NCBI GenBank assembly: GCA_937893155.1
Contig: CALBGU010000175.1
Span: 1 to 29,519 of the forward strand
Source of the DNA: an uncultured Treponema sp.
GTDB lineage: Bacteria > Spirochaetota > Spirochaetia > Treponematales > Treponemataceae
Reading direction: 5' to 3'
Length of the DNA stretch: 29,519 bases
In this document: positions 24,272 to 29,519 of the stretch, piece after piece
Layout of the letters: each line of letters begins with the position of its first letter
Numbering within the stretch: the stretch's first letter is position 1
The notes under the pieces: model-generated
Database searches by the model: none
What the model was told of the DNA's origin: nothing
What the model saw: the letters and a program-made list of their open reading frames with translations, nothing else
Program-made: the position numbers and the translations under genes

Positions 24272-25276
24272 TTAATATCCGCGCCCTTCTAGCAGCGTCA
24301 AATTATCAAACTCGGTAAACAAATCCTCGTCCACATAACTTTCCGCAGGGATTTCGCCGCCCGAAAGCACCGTCTTCACCAATTTCATCAACTGCTCGCC
24401 CGTTCTGGGATTGCACTCAACCACGCAGTTGAGCCGCCCGCGCTTAAGCTCGTTTATCGCACTCTGCTCGCCGTCCACGCTCACAATGGTAACGTCGGAG
24501 CCGGGCGCAATGCCGCCTTTGTCGAGCGCGTCCAAAATGCCGAGCGTCATCGCATCGTTGTGCGAAAAAATGATGTCGATTTTCTTCGTTCCGATTTTCA
24601 ATTCACCGCCGTTGTACGCGATAATTTGGGAGATGATTTCGTTTCCGCGCGAACGCAAAAAATCCCCCGATTCGCAAAAAATCACCGAAAACCGCCCGTT
24701 GCCGTGTTCTGAAAGCATCTCGCGAAATCCGCGGGAGCGCTCTTTTGCCGTGGACGAATCCGCCGTTCCCGTGATTTCCAAAATGTTGCGTTTTTCGCCG
24801 TCGCTCATATCTGCATATTTTTTCAGCAGGAATTCCGCCGCTTTTTTCCCTTCTTCCAGCGCATTCTCGCCAATAAATCCAGCAACGAGGCTTTTATCTT
24901 TCGTGCGGATTTTTCGGTCAACCACAATCACGGGAATTCCCGCCTCTTTTGCCTCGCTCAAAACGCCGTCCCAGCCGCTTTCCACAATGGGCGCAAACAA
25001 AATCGCGTCCACGCGGTACACGATGAACGAACGCAGCGCCCTGATTTGATTTTCCTGTTTTTGCTCCGCATCGGCATAGACCACCTGAAAGCCCTCGCTC
25101 TCGGCGGCGCGGATAATCGAATTCGTGTTGCACGTCCGCCACGAACTTTCCGAGCCAATCTGCGAAAATCCCACAATCGTCGGCTTTTCCAGCGGATTTT
25201 CAACGATTTCTGCCTGTTTTTCGCGGCAAGAACACAGCATTACAGCAAAGAAAAAAGTCAGCATCACATTTTTCAT
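24272..25276 (-). CDS. Periplasmic sugar-binding-like lipoprotein (ribose/galactose type)
   Basis: With the ATG at 25276 the protein has 334 residues and a clear lipoprotein signal (hydrophobic run ending MLCSC, lipidated Cys17). An upstream in-frame ATG at 25321 would spoil the signal peptide and overlap the promoter. The rest is a type I periplasmic binding fold: IVGFSQIGSESSWR, QIRALRSFIVYRVDAILFAP, AGIPVIVVDRK, ILEITGTADSSTAKERSRGF, DIIFSHNDAMTLGILDAL, DVTIVSVDGEQSAI. This matches the RbsB/MglB/YtfQ group that binds pentoses, hexoses or related ligands. No ABC permease or ATPase of a sugar importer is nearby. The gene heads an operon with the kinase and regulator, so it may act as a ligand sensor rather than a transport subunit. 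Confidence 0.9.
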   Translation of the reverse strand: MKNVMLTFFFAVMLCSCREKQAEIVENPLEKPTIVGFSQIGSESSWRTCNTNSIIRAAESEGFQVVYADAEQKQENQIRALRSFIVYRVDAILFAPIVESGWDGVLSEAKEAGIPVIVVDRKIRTKDKSLVAGFIGENALEEGKKAAEFLLKKYADMSDGEKRNILEITGTADSSTAKERSRGFREMLSEHGNGRFSVIFCESGDFLRSRGNEIISQIIAYNGGELKIGTKKIDIIFSHNDAMTLGILDALDKGGIAPGSDVTIVSVDGEQSAINELKRGRLNCVVECNPRTGEQLMKLVKTVLSGGEIPAESYVDEDLFTEFDNLTLLEGRGY

Positions 25277-25283
25277 ATAAAAA

Positions 25284-25312
25284 ATTATACCGCCCCTTTT
25301 CACAAAAAGCAA
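25284..25312 (-). promoter_or_regulatory. Promoter of the binding-protein/kinase/regulator operon
   Basis: On the minus strand TTGCTT (25307-25312), a 17-bp spacer and a perfect TATAAT (25284-25289) lie so that only seven bases separate the -10 box from the ATG at 25276. Transcription would start on or just before the start codon. No usable Shine-Dalgarno lies between. Confidence 0.65.
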
Positions 25313-25340
25313 ATCCATCATTGCGAATGTAATTCGGAAG

Positions 25341-25543
25341 CAGTTTTTTTGCCCCGCCGCGATGTTTGCCTCAAAAAACAGTTGTTTTTTTGCCCCGCCA
25401 CAGTGTTTGCCCTAAAAAACAGTTGTTTTTTTGCCCCGCCACAGTGTTTGCCCTAAAAAAACAGCAGTTTTTTTGCCCCGCCACGATGTTTGCCCCAAAA
25501 AACAGTTGTTTTTTTGCCGTAACGCTCTGTTTGCCCAAAAAAA
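25341..25543. repeat. Five tandem 41-42 bp repeats in the divergent promoter region
   Basis: Units begin with CAG at 25341, 25379, 25420, 25462 and 25503 (lengths 38, 41, 42, 41, 41). Each contains TTTTTTTGCCCCGCC, then about 17 bases on a second TTTGCC, then an A-run. Across unit borders A6-CAGTTG-T7 forms a near-perfect palindrome. The fifth unit is diverged in its centre. The array fills most of the 364-base gap between the divergent binding-protein and ABC genes. Open frames through it are by-products of the repeats. Confidence 0.9.
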
Positions 25544-25601
25544 CGCGCGGAAAATGACGGCAAACACACCTCAGGCGCAAAAGTGGAATAACAGCATTTT
25601 T

Positions 25602-25630
25602 TTGCATTGTCACATTTCTAATGATACAAT
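25602..25630 (+). promoter_or_regulatory. Possible promoter of the ABC exporter genes
   Basis: TTGCAT at 25602-25607, a 17-bp spacer and TACAAT at 25625-25630. The ATG at 25641 is only 10 bases beyond the -10 box, so the leader would be about 3-5 bases. No Shine-Dalgarno is present. The -35 is weak. Confidence 0.4.
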
Positions 25631-25640
25631 CACTTTTCAA

Positions 25641-27401
25641 ATGAACACAATCAGAAAACTTGCTCACGGAATAGAAAAGAAATACAAGATTTCGATGCTT
25701 TTTTCACCTGTCGTCATGATTGGCGAGGTGGTTCTTGAAGTGCTGATTCCGCTGCTGATGTCGCGCATTATCGACATCGGCATTGCAAACAAAGACGCGG
25801 CATACACAGCAAAAATCGGGCTTTTGATGACGGCGGCGGCTCTGCTTTCGCTCACGTTCGGCGTTTTGGGCGGCAGGCTCGGCGCGGTAACGTCGCAGGG
25901 GCTTTCGCACAATCTGCGGCGGCGGCTGTTCGATACCGTGCTGGCATTTTCGTTCGGCAATGTTGACCATTTTTCTGCGTCGAGCCTTGTTACGCGGCTG
26001 ACCACCGACGTTACAAACGTGCAGAACGCCTGTATGATGATTTTGCGCGGGTGCATTCGTGCGCCGTTTATGCTCGTGTCGGGCACGATTATGGCGGTGA
26101 TTATCAATGCGCGTCTTGCGCTCGTTTTTGCGGTCGCAATTCCGTTTTTGGCACTCGTTCTGGGGATAATCAACAGCCGCGCATTTCCGCTGTTTCGCCT
26201 TATGCTTTCGCGCTACGACACGCTCAACGGCGTGGTGCAGGAAAATCTGACGGCTATCCGCGTGGTAAAATCATTCGTGCGCGGTGATTTTGAATCGCAT
26301 AAATTTGAGCAAGCCGCCGCAGCCGTTCGCGATGCGCAATTCCGCGCCGAAAAGCACATCATCAAGACGATTCCCGTTATGCAGATGACCGTCTACGCGT
26401 GCATCATCGCTGTTTTGTGGTTCGGCGGCAATATGACTATCCGCGGCGAGATGAAAACGGGCGAACTCGTGAGCTTTTTGACGTATATCACACAGGTTTT
26501 GATGAGTCTGATGATGCTCGGTATGATGTTCGTGCAACTCGTGGTAACCCGCGCGAGCGTTAAGCGCATTTGCGAAGTGCTGGACAAAAAAATCGACATC
26601 GAAAATCCCGCACTCTCGCTTTCCACGAGCGTTCCTGACGGCAAAAATTATTTTTCGCGCGTTACAAACGGCAGTGTTGAGTTTCGGAACGTGAGTTTCA
26701 GCTACGAAAAAAAACAAAGCAATCTCGTTTTGAACAATGTGAGTCTTAAAATTGAAAGCGGGCAAATTGTGGGCATTATCGGCGGCACGGGGTCTTCAAA
26801 AACCACGCTCGTGCAGCTCATTCCGCGGCTCTACGACGTGCTTTCGGGCGCGGTGCTGGCGGGCGGAATCGACGTGCGCAAGTATGATTTGACGGCATTG
26901 CGCAACAGCGTGGCGATGGTGCTGCAAAAGAACACGCTGTTTTCGGGCACAATCGAGGAAAATCTGCGCTGGGGCAACGAAAACGCTTCTATCGCCGAAA
27001 TCGAAGCCGCCGCAAAAGCCGCAGACGCACACGATTTTGTGAGCGCGCTCCCCGACGGCTATCAGACTGTGCTGGGGCAAGGCGGCGTGAATCTTTCGGG
27101 CGGGCAAAAACAGCGCCTGTGCATTGCGCGGGCATTGCTCAAAAAGCCCAAGATTCTGATTCTGGACGATTCCACGAGTGCCGTAGACACCGCAACCGAC
27201 AGCCGAATCCGCACCGCATTGCGCCAATCGCTTCCCGACACCACAAAAATCATCATTGCACAGCGGATTTCGTCCGTAAGCGATGCCGATGTCATTTTTG
27301 TGCTGGATGACGGCAAAATCGCAGGTTCTGGCACGCACGAAGCGCTTTTGAAGACCAACAACATCTATCGCGAAATTTTTGAATCGCAAAACAAAGCGTA
27401 A
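25641..27401 (+). CDS. ABC exporter half-transporter, degenerate-site subunit
   Basis: The ATG at 25641 gives 586 residues starting MNTIRKLAHG; earlier in-frame starts only translate the repeat array. Six membrane helices (about 1-310) precede the nucleotide-binding domain (about 345-580). The Walker A is GGTGSSKTT (from residue 381), with Ser in place of the last Gly. LSGGQKQR is canonical. The catalytic Glu after Walker B is Asp (D510 in LILDDSTSAVD) and the H-loop His is Gln (Q541 in IIAQRISSV). These changes are the hallmark of the weak-ATPase partner in heterodimeric exporters such as TM287/288. The partner is the next gene, 31 bases downstream. Substrate unknown; drugs, lipids or peptides are usual in the family. 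Confidence 0.92.
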   Translation: MNTIRKLAHGIEKKYKISMLFSPVVMIGEVVLEVLIPLLMSRIIDIGIANKDAAYTAKIGLLMTAAALLSLTFGVLGGRLGAVTSQGLSHNLRRRLFDTVLAFSFGNVDHFSASSLVTRLTTDVTNVQNACMMILRGCIRAPFMLVSGTIMAVIINARLALVFAVAIPFLALVLGIINSRAFPLFRLMLSRYDTLNGVVQENLTAIRVVKSFVRGDFESHKFEQAAAAVRDAQFRAEKHIIKTIPVMQMTVYACIIAVLWFGGNMTIRGEMKTGELVSFLTYITQVLMSLMMLGMMFVQLVVTRASVKRICEVLDKKIDIENPALSLSTSVPDGKNYFSRVTNGSVEFRNVSFSYEKKQSNLVLNNVSLKIESGQIVGIIGGTGSSKTTLVQLIPRLYDVLSGAVLAGGIDVRKYDLTALRNSVAMVLQKNTLFSGTIEENLRWGNENASIAEIEAAAKAADAHDFVSALPDGYQTVLGQGGVNLSGGQKQRLCIARALLKKPKILILDDSTSAVDTATDSRIRTALRQSLPDTTKIIIAQRISSVSDADVIFVLDDGKIAGSGTHEALLKTNNIYREIFESQNKA

Positions 27402-27432
27402 GTGCAAAACGAATGAAAAACGGAGGAAAAAT

Positions 27433-29322
27433 ATGCCGCCAGTGAGAAGAAAAGGCGTTCAAAAACCAAAAAACGCAAAAAAAACAGTGAAACGGCTGTT
27501 CGGTTATATGGCTGATTTTAAGGCTCTGTGGGTTTTGGTCGTGCTGTGCGTTGTGGTGGACGCGGGCGCGAACGTGGCAGGAACGTATCTTTTGAAACCC
27601 GCGCTGAATAATTACATTATGCCGTTCATTCACCAAAAAGACGCGGATTTGAGCGCGTTTGTGCGTCTGCTCATTTTTATGGGCGCGCTGTACACGTCAG
27701 GCGTGGCGGGTTCGTATCTGAATAACCGCATTATGCTTCTGATTTCCACGAAGACGCTGTTGAAAATCCGCACCGAATTGTTTTCAAAAATGGAAACGCT
27801 TCCGCTCAAATATTTTGACAGCCGCACGCACGGCGAATTGATGTCGCTTTTTACCAACGACGTGGACACTCTGCGCGATATGTTCAGCCAAAGCGTGCCG
27901 CGATTGCTCAATTCGGTGCTGACCGTGGCGGGCGTGCTTGTGATGATGGCGGTGTTAAGCCCCATTTTGTGCGCGGTGGTGCTCGTGTTCACGCTGATTA
28001 TGTCGGTGATTATCCGCGAGGTCGGAAAGCGCAGCGCAGAGAGCTACCGCGAAAATCAAAAAAACATCGGCATCGTCAACGGCTATATTGAAGAGATGAT
28101 AAGCGGTCAGAAGGTCGTCAAAGTGTTCAACCACGAAGAAAAATCCCGCGCGGCATTTGCCCTCTGCAACGAAAATCTGCGCCGTGCAGGCACGAGAGCG
28201 AACACGTGGGGCACGGTGCTCGGTCCGATTACCAACAATATGGGGCACATTCAATACGCGGTTACGGCGATTTTTGGCGCGCTTTTGGTTATCCGCTCCG
28301 AGTTTTCCATTGGCGCGGCGGCGAGTTTTTTGCAATACACGCGCAATTTTAACCGCCCGATTAACGAAATCAGCCAGCTTTTCAACGGCATTTTGAACGC
28401 GCTGGCGGGTGCAGAACGCATTTTTGCCGCGATTGACGAACAGGCGGAAATCGACGACGGCGCAATTTCGCTCGTGAACGTTGCCGAGATTTCGCAGAAC
28501 GGCAAAACGGTGTTGACACAAGCCTTTGCCCAAACGCACAAATGGGCGTGGAAAGACAACCGAACGGGAACGCTGACCAAATTGGCAGGCGATGTGCGCT
28601 TTGAAAACGTATCGTTTTCGTATGTGCCCGAAAAGGAAATCCTCCATTCTATCTCGCTTTTTGCGCGCCCCGGGCAAAAAATCGCGCTCGTCGGCTCCAC
28701 GGGCAGCGGCAAAACCACAATTACCAATCTGCTCACCCGCTTTTACGACATCGACGACGGCAACGGCACAATCACTTACGACGGCATTGCGCTCAAGGAT
28801 ATTCAAAAAGACAGCCTGCGCCGCTCTCTCTCGATGGTTTTGCAAGACACGCACCTTTTTACCGGCACTGTGCGCGAAAATATCCGTTACGGCAATCTGA
28901 ACGCAAGCGATGCGGAGGTCATTGCCGCGGCAAAATTGGCAAACGCAGACCAATTTATCCGCCACTTGCCCGAGGGCTATGACACCGTTTTGAGTGCGGA
29001 CGGCGGCAATTTGAGCGCAGGTCAGCGGCAGCTTTTGTCGATTGCACGCGCCGCCGTTGCCAATCCGCCCGTGCTCATTCTCGACGAAGCCACCAGCTCT
29101 GTGGACACCCGCACCGAAGCCCTCATTGAACGCGGAATGGATTCGCTTATGCAGGGACGCACCGTGTTTGTCATCGCACATCGGCTTTCCACCGTGCGAA
29201 ATGCGGATTGCATTATCGTGCTTGAAGGCGGAAATATTATTGAACGCGGCACGCACGAAGAGCTTTTGAGCGCAAAAGGCAGATATTTCAGCCTCTACAC
29301 CGGCGCGTTCGAGCTGTCATAA
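27433..29322 (+). CDS. ABC exporter half-transporter, catalytic-site subunit
   Basis: The ATG at 27433 follows GGAGG by six bases and gives 629 residues. A basic N terminus (PPVRRKG) leads into six membrane helices (about 20-330), a longer linker than its partner (about 335-385), and the ATPase domain. Walker A is canonical (GSTGSGKTT from 421), as are the catalytic Glu (E552 in LILDEATSSVD) and the H-loop His (H583 in VIAHRLSTV). The signature is LSAGQ (527-531), slightly off the usual LSGGQ. In a heterodimer this altered signature faces the partner's degenerate Walker motifs, and the partner's LSGGQ completes the active site here. The pair thus fits an asymmetric type IV ABC exporter. Confidence 0.94.
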   Translation: MPPVRRKGVQKPKNAKKTVKRLFGYMADFKALWVLVVLCVVVDAGANVAGTYLLKPALNNYIMPFIHQKDADLSAFVRLLIFMGALYTSGVAGSYLNNRIMLLISTKTLLKIRTELFSKMETLPLKYFDSRTHGELMSLFTNDVDTLRDMFSQSVPRLLNSVLTVAGVLVMMAVLSPILCAVVLVFTLIMSVIIREVGKRSAESYRENQKNIGIVNGYIEEMISGQKVVKVFNHEEKSRAAFALCNENLRRAGTRANTWGTVLGPITNNMGHIQYAVTAIFGALLVIRSEFSIGAAASFLQYTRNFNRPINEISQLFNGILNALAGAERIFAAIDEQAEIDDGAISLVNVAEISQNGKTVLTQAFAQTHKWAWKDNRTGTLTKLAGDVRFENVSFSYVPEKEILHSISLFARPGQKIALVGSTGSGKTTITNLLTRFYDIDDGNGTITYDGIALKDIQKDSLRRSLSMVLQDTHLFTGTVRENIRYGNLNASDAEVIAAAKLANADQFIRHLPEGYDTVLSADGGNLSAGQRQLLSIARAAVANPPVLILDEATSSVDTRTEALIERGMDSLMQGRTVFVIAHRLSTVRNADCIIVLEGGNIIERGTHEELLSAKGRYFSLYTGAFELS

Positions 29323-29403
29323 AACGCGAGACCTCCTTTTCGCGTTCGGCAATGACAAAAAAACTCTCCTCTCATTCTAGGAGAGGCAGCCACAGGCTGT
29401 TTT
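29323..29403 (+). terminator. Hairpin cluster ending the ABC operon, with dispersed-repeat sequence
   Basis: Three stems follow the stop: AACGCGA/TCGCGTT (29323-29329 and 29340-29346), CTCTCCT/AGGAGAG (29364-29370 and 29379-29385) and CAGCC-ACA-GGCTG (29387-29399) followed by TTTT. The last looks like a short terminator. GTTCGGCAATGACA and CACAGGCTGTTTTG within it are shared with 21193-21220, so this is also a member of a dispersed repeat family. Confidence 0.5.
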
Positions 29404-29519
29404 GAATGGGGCGAGTTTTTGCAAAAAGCCGAGCACGCACCGTATTTTTCAAAAACAAGGCTGCTTTCGGCAAAAAAAGTTCCGTATCGACCAAAAACAG
29501 AGTGCATTGTGCAATAAAT

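Noticed and set aside
25046..25557. Repeat-rich plus-strand frames across 25341-25543
   Set aside because: They are translations of the tandem array, rich in Phe/Pro/Cys with no start signal, and partly antisense to the binding-protein gene.
29295..29507. Small minus-strand frame of 70 codons at the right edge
   Set aside because: It overlaps the hairpins and the end of the ABC gene; its sequence is a translation of the dispersed repeat and no ribosome-binding site was noted.
1..29519. tRNA, rRNA, transposase or integrase genes
   Set aside because: None was recognised on either strand; gaps between genes are short or filled by the repeats described.

Overview
The window looks like a chromosomal segment of a Treponema-like spirochaete, read through a housekeeping core flanked by accessory genes. 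The taxon is an inference. It rests on relaxed spirochaete-type lipoprotein signals, a BspA-type leucine-rich repeat protein, and a set of TPR/membrane proteins placed directly before recA. No 16S or other decisive marker is present. Base composition is uneven: 38 of 60 bases are G/C at 1741-1800 (metal ATPase), but only 18 of 60 at 9181-9240 (scpA).

Layout. 1-2026 is a mosaic of three broken pieces: the 5' end of a BspA-like surface protein, an inverted internal fragment of an unidentified gene, and the 3' two thirds of a Zn/Cd-type P1B ATPase. 2041-2494 holds a terminator-like hairpin, six 42-bp tandem repeats and an inverted-repeat element. 2495-12950 is the core, all on +: rpe, three envelope/TPR genes of unknown function, recA, folK, scpA, scpB, an rluB-type pseudouridine synthase, cmk and rpsA, mostly tightly packed or overlapping. 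12977-18392 (+) carries a GAF/sigma54 activator, a membrane TPR protein, a lipoprotein, an M15-type peptidase and a MATE exporter. 18393-18592 is a convergent intergenic region with palindromic repeats and the terminator of the next gene. 18593-20695 (-) is a chemoreceptor. 20696-21231 is non-coding with 82-bp repeats. 21232-25276 (-) is a three-gene signalling operon: sugar-binding-type lipoprotein, LytS/YesM-type histidine kinase, AraC-type response regulator. 25277-25640 is a divergent promoter region with five 41-42 bp repeats. 25641-29322 (+) encodes two ABC half-transporters that probably form one heterodimeric exporter with one degenerate ATP site. 29323-29403 is a hairpin-rich tail; I see nothing codable in 29404-29519.

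How the genes work together. The core joins recombination (RecA), chromosome segregation (ScpAB), ribosome function (RluB-type enzyme, S1), nucleotide and folate supply (Cmk, FolK) and the pentose phosphate pathway (Rpe). The right half is sensing and export. The binding protein, kinase and regulator lack any ABC permease beside them, so the binding protein may be a sensor subunit. Its operon is divergent from the exporter across a repeat array that could be an operator.

Most notable: (i) four non-coding tandem arrays, each of a different sequence but each containing a palindrome, one showing covariation of its stem; (ii) three operon-head genes (rpe, the binding protein, the first ABC gene) with no Shine-Dalgarno and a -10-like box 6-10 nt before the ATG, suggesting leaderless or near-leaderless mRNAs; (iii) the three-piece mosaic at the left edge, which may be real rearrangement or assembly error.
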